A stretch of DNA of 64,000 bases from Begonia masoniana (GCA_022432975.1 CM039509.1:1853982-1917981); one strand, 5' to 3'. Numbered from the stretch's first letter, positions 48,064 through 60,895 are shown. Notes: generated by a model from the sequence alone, not told the origin. Made by a program: numbers and translations.

Positions 48064-49117
48064 AGATGCTCGAGCTGTCCATTCATGGTAATATGTTCTA
48101 TTTGTGAAGTTCCTTGCTTTTTTTTTTCCCTCTTCGATAAGAAGATGCTTCTGGTCTTATGATCAGTTGGTTTGTATGTATTTCGATGACCAAAACTAGT
48201 GATAAATCTGTTCATGTTCATCACGCATTCCACTTAAAAAGGAAATTGATGTAAATACTCGTTAAATTTGTCTAATTTTCAATTTGTTCAAGTTTTCTAT
48301 GATGGATTTGCACGTCATCGTATCTTTGCAGATAAAAAAAAAATTTTAGGGTAAAATACAATTTAAACCCTAATGTCTGAGATTATTTACAAGTTAGACC
48401 TTGAACTTTTTTTTTTTACAAATAGAATATGAAAATCTATCTCTCAGCAATTTTGAATTCGTTGTTAATTTTTCCGTCATATTCAGCACGTGTCGACATA
48501 TTTCGAAATCAAGTTAGAAATCGTGTTAAACACTTGAAAAATGGATGATGTGGTATAGACGGGATAGATTTAACGAATAAATTGACAACAAACTCTTCAT
48601 TCCTGACAGCTGAAAGATTGAAGTTTTGTTTGTCAAAATAAAAAAAAATTAAGGTTTAATCTTTAAAAACTTTTAATATGAAATGATTTTTGTAATGAGC
48701 ATGGCAGCCATTGACGTTGTATGTTGCTTGCACCATCTGAAACTCCATAAAAATGTACATGGAACTATTTTAATTTTTTTTTTTTTTTGCAGAACAACTG
48801 GAAATTGTATTAGTCTGTTTAAATGTTGCAAAATTAGAGTTGTGAAAGTGTCTGTCTTGTTGAGTTGGGAATGGAATGAGTTATGATCCTGTCTGTTTGT
48901 TTTGTCTGAGGTTTGTGTTTCAAACTTAATGTTTGTCTCCTGGCTTTAGATTCTTGCTTTGTAGAGAAAAAAATGGAAGAAGTTAAGTTGAATTTAGAGA
49001 TTTATTTGATGAGAGAGATGGAAGAAAAACTGGAATTCAATCTCAAGAAACCCACTATGATTACAAGCATTGCCATCATTCACTCCATCTTTCAATCTGT
49101 AGATGAAGAGTCGTTCG
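48064..49117. other. Convergent intergenic region (NERD gene / EXORDIUM-like gene)
   Basis: It contains the 3' flanks of both neighbours and AT-rich DNA with poly-T runs. The small + strand frame at 48913-49149 overlaps the end of the EXORDIUM-like coding region and is not supported as a gene. Confidence 0.5.
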
Positions 49118-50163
49118 TTACAAGGGAGTCCAACATGATTGTGTTCTAGGATTCCATATTGCTGGCAGCAAAAACTTCTTGCCTTTCACTCCAATAGCAT
49201 TGAACGCTCCTCCCCAACGCCGGTCAATCCACACTTTTCCCGCATAGCCGGGGCGTGCTCCGGAGCCGTATATGTCCTGGCAAGCAGTTGTTGCCTCGAC
49301 TTTTGACCTTTGTCCGGAACTATAAAAGCCAGTGTTCAATGGGTTTGTCATGGCTGCAGCTAGACCGGAGGCGAGGGAAGAAACCATGGCGTCTGCACCG
49401 ATGTTGCCGCTCGGTGGTCGCAGGATTGGACCTGACCTGAAATTCGACTTGTAGAACGGCCAAGCGCATGCACCTGGGCATTCGGATTCTGGGTTCCCGA
49501 CCAAAACGTATGGTTGTCGTCCTGCAGTTTTTCCATCGACCAAATCTTTATAACTAGAACAGTTCTTTATTTAGTTATCTATGTGTATTACATGTTTCTT
49601 TGGTTGTTTTCATGATTCGTTACGTGTAAGCAAGTGAGGGGGAAAGCGGAGTTACCAATAAGCCCGTGCTGAGAGCATTCACCCATGCACAATCCTTGAA
49701 CGGTAACGTCCCTTGCAGTGAAGATGACGGCAAGCGTGTTTGGAGACCCCGCCGTGACCTTGTCGACGAGCATCTTAATGAAGTCGATTGTCATGATTTT
49801 TCCGGCAAAGAAGGAAGTGTCCACCATCTGCTTTACCACTTGCACCTGAATTCTCCCGGGCCTAGCATTACGTCCTGCTAACGACTGGTAGCTCTCCACC
49901 ACACGCCACCAATTCGACACCTGTGGGCCAAACCTTGGACTGGCATTGTAGTTTATGGATTTGAGGAAGCTCCTGATGGTATTCTTCTGGACTCGGCCGA
50001 ACTGGCCGTACCACAAGACCGACAACCGAACATTTCCGTTGAGAAGAGGACCGCCATGGTAGACCAACTTGGCGGGACGGCTTGCGCCGTGAACAAGAGG
50101 GAGGATGACAAGAAGGGAGAGAGCGAGAGAAAGAAGGCGTCTAGGAAGAGTCGAAGACGCCAT
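49118..50163 (-). CDS. EXORDIUM-like (phosphate-induced PHI-1 family) secreted protein
   Basis: Two exons (50163-49656 and 49545-49118) join in phase to 311 residues, the usual size. A signal peptide is clear (RRLLSLALSLLVILPLVHG, about residues 8-26). The mature protein follows the family pattern: LVYHGGPLLNGNVRLSVLWY, GQFGRVQKNTIRSFL, NWWRVVESYQ, VIFTARDVTVQGLCMGECSQ, LVGNPESECPGACAWPF, NIGADAMVSSLASGLAAAMT, NPLNTGFYSSG, GYAGKVWIDRRWGGAFNAIG and FLLPAIWNP. EXO/EXL proteins are apoplastic and influence brassinosteroid- and sugar-related growth in Arabidopsis; their biochemical activity is unknown. Most family genes known to me have no intron. Here a 110-bp intron with donor GTAACT and acceptor TATAAAG is required to keep the frame, and its acceptor is weak, so a decayed or mis-spliced gene is a small possibility. 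TATA box at 50215-50222. Confidence 0.85.
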
Positions 50164-50214
50164 CTTAGAATTGCAAAGCTTTCTCTCTTCAAATTGTTAG
50201 GAAAAGGGTGCCTG

Positions 50215-50222
50215 AATTTATA
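50215..50222 (-). promoter_or_regulatory. TATA box of the EXORDIUM-like gene
   Basis: On the minus strand TATAAATT lies about 52-59 bp upstream of the ATG, a position that allows a leader of about 25-30 nt. Confidence 0.55.
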
Positions 50223-51066
50223 TGTAAATGCAAGAGGGTGTGCGTGAAAAAGGGTACACCCAATAGACACCGCAAGATAGCTATTTTGGTGGGGCAAGCC
50301 AATTGGAATCCACAATAAAATGGATTGGATGAACAAACAATCAACCAAAACTGTGTTATTTTTAGAAGTTTTTGTATATTTTACAAAAGGGGTAAATAAG
50401 GGAGTGGTGGATGTGGGGGCAAAATGTGGTACCAAAGGAAACAAATGCAGAATTGGTTGCTGTAAATGACAGCAAATTCGAGTTTAGCCCACAAAAATGA
50501 ATCAACAGTCCTCAAAAATATGTCAAGAAGCAGCTTTCAGTTGGCATCAATGGCACAGCACCAACCTATCCTATTTTTAGTGACAGGAAACCATAAATAA
50601 ACAATATCTTTATTTTGTTCCAATAAAAAAAAAACCACTCAATTTACTAAGAATATGTCCCAAAATTCAGAGAGAGAGAGAGGGCAGATTCATATGACAT
50701 GATCAATTAAGATAAATTGATCATAAATGTACCAAGCAATCGGCTCAAACCTCGAGATATTATTCAACGGAAGACAAAATTTACAAAAAAGAAAGAAGAA
50801 ATCTTATAACACATGATGAACAACTTTGAGTTACTCCATAGATACAGAAACAAGTGTGATGGAATATTTCCTTTTTTTCAATGGCACAATCTTTGTGTTC
50901 AAGGAGATTCAATGAAATTAGAACAACATTACTTCAAATTTCCTCACAACACATGTTAGAAGCAGGACAAGTTGATTCTTTGACTTGAAACTTGATCAAC
51001 TTAACCTTAAAAAGTAGACAATTCCGCAGAAATCTGGAATCAATCATTACACACATAGTTCTCTAT
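50223..51066. other. Tandem-gene spacer, EXL upstream region and 3' flank of the basic-protein gene
   Basis: This 840-bp spacer is AT-rich, with a short GA run (50670-50683). It contains upstream sequence of the EXORDIUM-like gene and the 3' UTR of the next minus-strand gene. No other feature was recognised. Confidence 0.5.
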
Positions 51067-53302
51067 CTATTCTACCATGACATCTACTGCAGCTTCAGAA
51101 CCTGTACTGGAACCTTTTCTTTTCTGCTTTTTATCTGCACCCAAAATCACCATTTCAATGTTTTCATCAAAATAGACAATTTACCTGCAGATCAATTAAG
51201 AATTAAAACTTGCCTCTAAGCTTTAGATGTTTGATCTTTACACTCTTCTTTACGTGAAACTTTGTTGCAATTTTGTCCGACTCCTTAGTTGCTCCTGATT
51301 GAGGAAGAATACACCATTTCATAACATTAATGTCATTGAATTTCGGCCACAACACTCAAAGAAAAATCTCCAGCACCAAAAAAAGAAACGGACACTATTA
51401 TAGAGATCTACAACAAAAAAAAAAGATGACGAAGAAAAAACTATATTCAAATTAATGCTATTGAAACTCCAGTCCTAAAACCATGGATCTCATTAAATAA
51501 TGGTTCACTAATAGCAGATTAATATCCTTTACACAGCTTCCTCCAACGACACAACAGCAAGCCTTTGCATGATAAGACAATCCATGATGAAGTGAACCAG
51601 GTGGAAAGGAATACATCTAATCAAAAGGAGGCTTGATGGGGAAAAGCAACTCCATAAGTACTATCTACTTCCGTTCTTTGTTTCTAGTTTCAGCTTCAGA
51701 GCAAAGAGATTATTTTGTTTTCATTTAAGTATTCAATAGAGCAAAATTGAATGATGCAAGCAAATTTAAGCGCGCATCGGAACCTGGTAAGGTTGGTAAG
51801 TTATCTCAGTCGACTATTTTACAACTCTCTTAGGTAAAAGACTTTTGAGATTCATCTTCACGATGTTTGCAGTAAAACTAGCGTGTCCAACAGGACGCCA
51901 CCTTCATTAGGCTGAAGACACAAATCTTCAAGGTCGCTAGTTCTCTCAAGTCACATTTTTGTGCCTCGGCCTAAGTCATAGATAACATTAGTATGTGCCT
52001 CTGCCACTAGTTGGAACATTTGAGAGCATAGATAGTGATGTCTTAATCAGTTGGTATCACAGCTGAGGGAGATTTTCTTAAGTGATTAGGACCATAACTT
52101 GGAGATGGTGATGAGTCTTATTTGTAAGAAGATTCTCAAAGTAGGGCCCAAGACGAGTTCTTCTAGAAAAGTGCACTCTAAGTATGCAGTGCTTGGTGAT
52201 TGATAAGATTAATTTGCACATATCACACAATTGCAGCTTTTGTGAGTAGTAGTGGTTTCCTATATCAAATAGAAAATTAAGTTGTATACGTAGAAAGAGG
52301 TATTTGATTTTGTTGAAGAGAAATTGAGCTTGCTTGGCTTTATTTTTGTCATTGATACACCAAACATGGACATTATGTTCTTGAGGTATCGACTCAGAAA
52401 TGGTCAAATCAGTATAAATCAATGGAGGGGTAAGGTTATTCTGGATTGACCAAAACCTACTAAATTGGTTAACTTAAAGGACATTCTTAGCTTAGGCTAT
52501 CATTATTGACACTTATTTGGAGAGCCTAACATATGAAGCCCACTCACTGTTGAAGCAGGGAGTAGATGCAGGAAGGACATATCGATGCATTAGAGAGAGA
52601 AAATTGGAAGAAACCCAGGAAAGATATTCAATACATGACAAGGAAATTCATTCATAAACAAAAGGAAAGGATTTTTTACTTGCTCCAAAGATGAAAGAAC
52701 TTGATGTACACTGAAAGAAAATGCACAGCAAGAGCTTTTTAGTAACTACCAAATTTCAATCTATGGACTATCTAACTACTCATTTCAATATGCTTGTTTT
52801 CTTTTCAGCAAGAATAAGTGCACCAAAATTGACATTCAACATGGGGCAACGAGGTCTAACTTGAACAATAGGATTGTCTATAAAACAATAGTCAAGCAAC
52901 TATATTTCCAGAAGAAGACTACATCATTTGTATAAATTGCACAATTAAAGGATAGTTCTATAGCAAATACCTTGAGGAGCAGCCACTTCAACACCTTCCA
53001 TGCTTTCCAAACCCAACTTCATAGCCTCCTTTTGCTCCTGCCATTGATATCGCAACCAATAAAAAAACCACGCAGAACCATTGCTCCTATATACAAGGGA
53101 GAGAAGGAGAGAGAGAGATAGAGAGAGGGTGAGAGCTAACTCTGCGGGATTTCTTCAAGAGCTTGCGTTTTCGCTTGCCAGAAATAGGGATTGATTGTTT
53201 TCTGGTCTTGAGCTTCCTAGTGGAAGGTTCGCCATGGATGGCTCTCTTTCTCTCAGCCTGGAGAGCTCTCCTCTGCTTCTGCACCACATTGAACTTGGCC
53301 AT
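51067..53302 (-). CDS. Small basic, probably nucleolar protein; gene with a GC-AG intron
   Basis: Four exons (53302-53141, 53037-52971, 51294-51214, 51134-51067) join in phase to 125 residues. The protein starts MAKFNVVQKQRRALQAERKR and is strongly basic, with SGKRKRKLLKKSRR, FHVKKSVKIKHLKLR and DKKQKRKG clusters, ending SEAAVDVMVE. This composition is that of nucleolar or ribosome-biogenesis factors; from memory it is a conserved plant family without a name. The third intron (51213-51135) begins GCAAGT instead of GT. Splicing there restores the family-like C-terminus, whereas reading through would stop after GKF. The 1.68-kb second intron holds probable transposon-derived sequence. Function is inference from composition only. 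Confidence 0.75.
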
Positions 53303-54365
53303 TGGAGTGACAGTGATAACTATCACCGCTCCGCTCAACAAAACCCTAAATAGAGACGACAGGTAAAATGGCAGAGAGATTGATTGGGCTTTCACATCTC
53401 CAAATCCAAATAGAAAAACATCAGAAGCCCACTGAGTTTCTTGGTCTCCTCGGATCGGATCTAGGTTTGGACTTAGAATTGAGGACAGCCTTAGTTAATT
53501 TATGTTTACTCTCTTATTTTATTTTTAAATTATTTATCGACGTGTTAAAATACAATTAATATAATAAATTAATAATTTATTACAACATCGTTTGACACGA
53601 GTATTTAAAATCATCTCTTAATTTTATCTGACTCAAATTACGATCCAAAGTGAGTTAAAAAATTTGTGGTGCAACTAAAATTTTAGAACAAATTTTTAAA
53701 TTTTTTGAAGAAGTCGGTAGTGGCATCAAAGAGAACGAAACGATAAACCCGGGACAACTATGCAAATTATTTTTGAGCCGCAACCCTCCGAAAACTGTAC
53801 TTTGATAATGAATTTCTCTACTCAAAAGTGCAATCTTTTGTTTCTCTTTGATGGCTGTTCTTGTATCATCTCTTCTCAAATACTTGTATTTTCTTCAAAA
53901 AAAAATATCACATTCTGATTTTAACATACAATAATCTTGGGATATCAAGTGTGTTTGATTCCTCCATTTGAAATTGAACATTTCATCACAGCAAGCAAAA
54001 CTTCCAAATGAATCTAACCAAACCTGATTCAACTGATTGCAAAGCACCAAAATCATTCATTTGTTCAATAATATGACCACTGCAACCAGGCAGATTGCAT
54101 TTCTTCATGAGTCTACTCAAAGGGTTGGTATCTTGTCCAATCTCTTTGCCCTGGATTATGGGGGTGTCCATTGTAATCGGAGATTCTCGTTTCGCCTTTG
54201 TCCGCAAGATTTTCTTGATCAAATATCACAAACTATACTCGTTCAGTTAACGAACAACTGTTGTTACCGTATAAAAACAACGTACGTTATAATTACAGAC
54301 TCCAGATTAACAATCAATCAGGGGAAGAAGTATGCACAAGACCTGGCGATGGGTTTGGGAATTTG
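53303..54365. other. Intergenic region upstream of the basic-protein gene, 3' of the crooked-neck gene
   Basis: The first 100-150 bp are the promoter and leader of the basic-protein gene. The rest (53.5-54.3 kb) is AT-rich and contains the 3' flank of the crooked-neck gene. No RNA gene or transposon was recognised. Confidence 0.5.
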
Positions 54366-57300
54366 CTAATCATCATCATCAGTAGAAACCTTTTGCTTCT
54401 TCCATCTATAAGCAGCTTCAAGTATCTTCAGATTTGTGGTTTGTGCTTCTTCTGGGAACAAGTAGTCTACGTATTCTTCGAACCTGAAAGTCCGACAAAA
54501 CAATTAAACAACCAAACAAAGAAAACTCAATTTACTTTTTCTTTACAACACCCATTTATGGAACACTAATCCCCAACTTAAAACCCAAATTAACCAGTAT
54601 AGCAGTTCACAGCTGCTAGGATCTACTCCACCCGCATGTCACTTTAAATCCACTCGTACGCAGCTTAAACACCACAGAGACAAGAACAGCAGACTAAGAT
54701 TGCACTCTTGAGTCGATTTTTTAAACTAGAAGCTATAAAAACTTTTCACAACTGCTAGCATCGGCATGTCAATTTAAATAAGGTTATATGTGCTTAAACA
54801 CTATGGAGAGAAGAACAAGCACAAACCCCAATTGCCCACTTAGTGAGTCTATCCTTGCCCCCACAATGTGTTGCAACGCAGACCTAAGAACACCCTCTAA
54901 ATCAATTTTTAAACTAGCAACTACACAAACTTTAACTCAAAAGTAATGATGCTGCCATCAATCTAAAGGTAAGTATTAAGAAACAGGAAGTTGATAACAT
55001 ACCCGGCTGGACCATCTTCCATTACAATTTGCCTCCTCTTTTTAAGTTTCTTTGGTAATTTTGCCTGGACTACACTGGGTTTACCAAGATCGCCAAAACT
55101 GTCCTCCATATTCAACCATTCCTCAAGAAGCATGGCTCTCTCTTCTTTCAACTCAGGTGCTGAGTTTCTAAAGTAATTAGCGCATTTTCAAAGACCCCTG
55201 ATGCATGAAAGATGTCACTTTGTATTATAAGGGAAATAATCCAAAATATATTTGATTACAACTGGTAAGAGAAGGATCAGTATGACTTACTTCGAGCATA
55301 CTGAACGCACTGCTTCTTTTGTTCCATGAGATAACTGCCTGCATCATCTTCTGATAATTCTGAAATTCGACTATCTTTCTGTGTTGCTGATGCCTCAAAC
55401 TTTGCATAGCTAATCCAAACTTTGAGGTGCTTTGTTCGGTCAAGCAGCCTCTCATAGAGCTCTCTGGTTCTCTCAATTTCACCCTCGGATATTTCGAAGT
55501 CGATATAGGCCTTTGAAAAATCAACAAACATATTAATACAAATGAAAGGAGTCCAATGACATCAAGTGAAGAGAAGATTGAATCACTCCAACTCCAAAAA
55601 TCTTATACTGCATTTTAAGTTCAGGAGTAACACAAAAAAGGTTTAAATCGACAAATTACAACACAAACTTGCTGACCTATTGATCAAACTTGGATAAGAA
55701 ACAAGAAGAAATTATTCAAGACCATTTCGTTTACTAGAAATTTAAGTTCTTGCCTTCCTTATTACCTATACATTCATCGGCAATTTTTGCAAAAAAAAAA
55801 AAAAAAAATCAATCAACCCAATAAAAACCACACATTTACATCCAAATTACGTATATAATATGGACAGTAAATACAATGAACAAAAGTGCTGGACACGCAA
55901 TATATAACCATATTCTAAATTGCAAAAAAAAAAAAAAAAACTAAAAAAATTTAACAAAGTAACCTCAAATGATAAAAGTACCAGTCGCATAAGTACCTTC
56001 CACAACAACTCCGGCATGTCCAGCGCAGGCTGCGCAATTGCAAGCTCAAATATGCCTCTGGCTCTCTCAGTTTCACACAGGGATCTTTCCAATTCAGCGT
56101 ACTTGCTCCATGCATAACAGTTCTCAGGAGACCACTCTAAATACTTCTCATACAACTTACGACATCGATCTATATTTCCCAATTGCAGCTCTATCTCGAT
56201 ATATTTTTTAAATATCTGTCATTGAAAAGGGAAGAATAGCGTGAAAAATCATTAAAAGTGTTAGAAGGTCGTATAAATTCAACTTATGATTATTTATGAC
56301 AACATGCTCGGAAGGTTCACAAGACTCATTGAAGCCTAGGGACAAATCAAAAGACAAGGCCAGAGCCTGAGCAAAGTCAGGCACACACCATCTGCCATTA
56401 AATGTAATATATTTTCACCTAACAAATAGAATTATAATGTGATTCAATTTTCATCCTGAAAAAAAAAAATATCAATAAATAATGTCTATCTAAGTGTTTT
56501 TAGGCAATAAGTCTAAATCTAATTTACAGTAGAGAAAGACTTTACTTCTTTTGAATTTTTAGTGCATAGATCAAAATTCTTGAATCACAAGGGACAGTAT
56601 ACAAAAATAGACAAGCAAACAAAGTAAGAAAAAATGAAGCACCAAAATTTAAGAGAACATTTAAGAAACGATGAACACATTGATTAATGATTACCACAAA
56701 AACTTGAGTGATATATAAGATAGAGAACTAAAAAAAAACGAAAAAAATAAAAGGAAACTGAAAAGGTGGAGTCTTTTGTCTTTGGTATTTATTTGAAACA
56801 TAAGGAGCTGGTTGTTGGAATGAAATTTGAGGGGAAAAAAATGCACCAGGAGGGAAGGAAAAAAACAGTCAGAGCCAAAAGAAAAAAAAAATGGAAATAG
56901 AGGTATATAAGCAATAAATGGTAGAGGGAGCCATGCTGCCAGCATACAATAAAGTTACATCGTAAAGATCAATGGAATCAAGCTTCAAGATGAGGAGACT
57001 CTTTGAAGGTTTGGCGCGGTTATGGAAGGTTGCAGGTTTATTGGTACTGATTCTTTGTTTCCTTCCAACTTTAATCTAATCCTGCTAAAGCTACCATCTT
57101 TCTATTATAGACTTGAAACACCCAATGTGTTTGATAAAATGTGCAGCCCAAGAGACCTTAAGCGAGTGCAGGTCGACAAAGCGCCCTCCCCCCTCCCCCA
57201 GCATTGCATTTCAAAACACTAATTTCAGCCATGACTTTTAACTTCTCCACTCATAAGTTCTCCCAAGTAAAAGATATTGAAATAAACAATGTAACACACA

Positions 57301-59446
57301 CAAACAAGAAAGCGGATGGAGGAACCACAATGTTCATATCACCTTATCTTTTAAAACACTACATAGGACGCATCGTGCATTTGAAAACACTATGTTTAGT
57401 TATGACTCTAACTTTTTTACTCTTAAGTTCTGCCAGATAAAAGATATTGAAATAAACAATATAAGGCGCACAAAAAAGAAAGTGGATGGAAGAACCACAG
57501 TGATCTTTCATCTACCTTATCTTTTGGAGCCAGTCCTATTGCATTGCCTAAGATTTGTCGAGCAGCTTTCAAATTAAATTGCCGGATTTCAAACTGAGCA
57601 GCTAAAAGCCATATCTTTGCAAATGAAAACTTCTTATGCGGAATAAGCTTAATACATTCCCTACAGAAATGAAGTTAAATAAATAAACTACTCAATAGTA
57701 CCTATCCCTTCAGATGTCTCAAAAAGTAAACTCAGATTAAATCAATTAATAATAGTTTAATTCAGATTTAAATGCAATACATCTCCCAAACTTATGAATG
57801 ATTCCATCAAACAAAACACTTAAGGTAACAAAAATGCTCAGTTAAGCAACAATGAGATTCATAAGCACATAATTCTGACTAACAAATTGTCATATGCCTA
57901 TATATAAGCATAGGAAAGTTCATTTCAAGTAATCAAAAAAGACGAGAAAGTATAGATGCAAATTTTTAACCCTTCCGTACATTAATTTGATAGTCAATTA
58001 TTGACACGTCCTTATAAACTTCATATTCAAAACGTTCTTCAACCGTTGTATCTTCCAAACAGGAATATAGCATAAAGTAACCACTGACCGCATAAAATCT
58101 ACATCACCAACAAAACCAACTATACCTATATACATCTCCTGTCCGCTCAATGTCTCCTGCATCAAGCTCTTCATAGAGTGCATAATTGATCCTGAGATAT
58201 AAAACGAAAAACAATGACATTAAGGCATATGAAGAAAATAACGCATACATCCGGATATGATTTAAAAAGGAGTCAATTTAAATATCTACCACAAGTATAT
58301 ATATCGCTGCCAGTATCGCTTCTCCTCTGCTGGTGGAACATTAGCTATTGCTCTCTCGTAAACCTCCCTGATCCTCCCCTTGTTTCCAACACTTTCCTCC
58401 AAGCGGATGTAATCAAACCAAGAATCGTAATTGAGAGGATTTTTCCTCACTTCATCTTCATATTGAAATCTTCTCTTCCCAACTATAGCATCTTCAATTC
58501 CTTCCCTGTCTCCATACTGCTTCTCGAATGCCACGAACTTCTTGTACAACTCCTCTGCTCTTCCTTTCGGTATGTGATCCAGCGCAAACTTATAAATGCA
58601 CCTTGCTCGCTCACTTTCCTTGCACCTTTCCTCGAACTCAGCAAAAGCAACAAACAGTTGCTCTGCCTCTTCATCATCAGCTAATTTCTCAACAGCCCTC
58701 TCATAAACGTTTCTCGCCCTAGCAATCTCCCCATTTTTCATTTCAAACTTGGCAAACCGAATCCATGCTCCAACCTTTGGGTGGCATTGAACAAAGCGCT
58801 CAAAAATCACCCGGGCACGGTTAACCTCATTGTACCTGAGCTCGAACTTGATGTAGGATTGCCAACCCTGTTGGTCAGGCATCCAACCCATCCACCTTTC
58901 GAAAATCTCCCTAGCTCCGGCAACGTTGCCAAGCATCTCCTCCATATGAATGTACTTGTACCAGAGCTGGTCTACTCTGGGTAATAGAGTGACCGCACGG
59001 TCCCAAACATTCCTAGCATGGTTGATGAACTTGTTCTTCATTTCGACCTCGGCGTACTTGAGCCAGAGGGTGTGGTTGCGATAATCGACCTCCAGAGCAC
59101 GCTCCCAAACAGAGCGAGCACGGTTGAAGTCCTTCTGCGATTCCTCCCACTGGGCATACTTGATCCAAACGCTGATGTTCCATCGGACGCGACGAATGAG
59201 ATCCTCAAACTCCTTGCGCTTACGTAGGCGGTAGTCGCCGAGCTCAGTGGAATCGGTGATTTTCTGCTTGGGTGGTCTGATCTCGGCCTCCTGGCGCTCG
59301 CTAGCCTCCCGGAGAATCTGCTCGGCGGTAATTTGAACAGAGGCGGGAGTTTTGTTTTTAACCCTGGTGGGTCTTGGCAGCTTGACCTCGGTGTCTTTGC
59401 GACTCAGGTATCCAAGGGATGGTTCCGCATCCTTGCCAGACGCCAT
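54366..59446 (-). CDS. Crooked neck-like splicing factor (CRNKL1/CLF1/Syf3), with an apparent 1-nt frameshift in exon 6
   Basis: HAT-repeat scaffold of the Prp19-associated (NTC) part of the spliceosome, needed for pre-mRNA splicing in the nucleus. Seven exons: 59446-58290, 58191-58126, 57660-57516, 56215-55997, 55510-55291, 55197-55003 and 54483-54366. Conserved sequence includes [34 protein letters not shown], then many HAT units ([60 protein letters not shown]) and the tail [48 protein letters not shown]. The total exon length is 2120 nt, one short of 707 codons. The mismatch lies at about 55176-55186: the exon starts in frame (VFENA) and continues correctly ([14 protein letters not shown]) only one frame over. 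Either this is a sequence error, a real mutation, or exon 6 starts 38 nt later at CTCAG, which restores the frame (693 residues). Confidence 0.85.
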
Positions 59447-60524
59447 CGTTGATGAGAGGAAGCAATTCGCTAGAAGCAGAAGAAGGAAAATGGAGAGTGA
59501 CAGAGAATTGGTGGTTTTAGGGCTTACTTTGCTTAACCCTAAAACCAGGATGGCAGGTCCATCCCGTGGCCACTCGACTGTTCCTACTTCCTAACCATTA
59601 ATTAATTTAAATAGGTTAATTTATTAATTTTAACTATTTATCATTTATTATAATTAATAAATTAATTTGTTAGATTTTGTAAGATGTAATAAAGTCAAAC
59701 AAAATCACAATAATTTTGATTCAATTAATTGTTAAAATAGATAAATTACATGATTTAAAAAATAGATTAGAGACATTTCGTCAAATTTAATCATCAAAAT
59801 ATCCCGAACTTGTTGGTTTTCGGGGATTCTAAGCACACGTTGATTGCCAATGACATATGTCATCCTCGTGAACTATTAAAAACATAAACACGAAAATCAA
59901 AAATACATGATCATGTGTGCCCTTTAAAGCGAGAGTAATACGAGATCAAATTCTTCTGATCTTACAGTTTTAACTCGAGATATGATTGAGTTTTTTAGGT
60001 TGACGTAGAGACTTTGAAACTACAAGACTTTTCTGAAGAAATAACCATTAAAAAAAAAATAGAGTGGTCGCAAATAACGCGTGTAAAGTTAAGTTAATGT
60101 TAAGCTGAGTGGACTATCATATGTGTTTCGCGTGACAATTTTAACAAATTTTTTAAGTTCATAGCGTCAATTGCTCAATTCTTTTTTAATGTCAATTGTA
60201 TGTACCTCTCGAGTTCGGGAGCTAATTTGCACATTACCATATTAAAAATGTTGATATGGTAAAAAAAAATCATTTGATGGAAACTTATGTCTTCACGAGC
60301 AATCGTTTATCCAAATCAAAGGTTGATCGAGGAAGCTCCGATAAGTTCGATCAAAATTATTTATTTGAATAAATTATAATATCAAGCGATGCATCTTAAA
60401 AATAGAACATGTAATAATTCATGCTATCATTATTACGACGAGAAAGTGCACATCATGCTTATCAGCCAAAACAAAATCACAACCCCCTTAGTTTGAAGTT
60501 ATTCTATCGTGAAAATGGTGGCGA
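59447..60524. other. Crooked-neck promoter and intergenic DNA
   Basis: The first 150 bp form the leader and promoter of the crooked-neck gene, with AACCCTAAAACC (telo-box-like) at about 59536. The rest is AT-rich and holds the 3' flank of the Cys-rich peptide gene. No other feature was recognised. Confidence 0.5.
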
Positions 60525-60895
60525 TCAAGGAGAGCTACTGTTGGAGGAGGTGACAATCGGAGAAGCGCAGCATTTGCAGCACGAACCTGCCGGGGCCGGA
60601 GTGCAGCAGAAACAGTCAAGGCACATTGGCTCATTACCTATAACTACAATAACATTAAAGACAACCATAAAAAACACCTTTATTTTTATTTTCGGTTAAG
60701 ACGAGATAAAAAAAAATTGCATAAAAAGATCGACAAGGTTATGATTTAAGTAAATTCGATCGAACGGAAGGAAGATTTTGACAAACCTCGAAGAGGGAGA
60801 CGGGCTGCCTGATCGGTGGAAACAGGAGAGAACACGATGGCGAAAACAAGAAGGGTGGCAAAAAGGGAGGACATGGTGGTAGAAGCAGCAGCCAT
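60525..60895 (-). CDS. Small secreted cysteine-rich peptide
   Basis: Two short exons (60895-60787 and 60637-60525) join in phase (CGA-G|GT-AAT) to 73 residues. A signal peptide is evident: MAAASTTMSSLFATLLVFAI followed by VFSPVSTDQAARL. The mature part is NEPMCLDCFCCTPAPAGSCC then KCCASPIVTSSNSSSP, with eight cysteines in the pattern C-x2-C-x-CC-x7-CC-x-CC within about 18 residues. It resembles a group of small plant secreted Cys-rich peptides that I cannot name; function (defence, signalling or metal binding) is unknown. The intron (60638-60786) has GTTTGT donor and TTATAG acceptor. The TATA box lies only about 30 bp upstream of the first ATG, so the second Met (codon 8, 60874) may be the true start; it also leaves a full signal peptide. 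Confidence 0.72.

Noticed and set aside
48913..49149. 78-codon + strand frame (MEEVKLNLEIYLM)
   Set aside because: It overlaps the 3' end of the EXORDIUM-like gene in antisense and matches no family.
52078..52422. 114-codon minus-strand frame in intron 2 of the basic-protein gene
   Set aside because: It resembles no domain clearly; perhaps a retroelement scrap, too weak to annotate.
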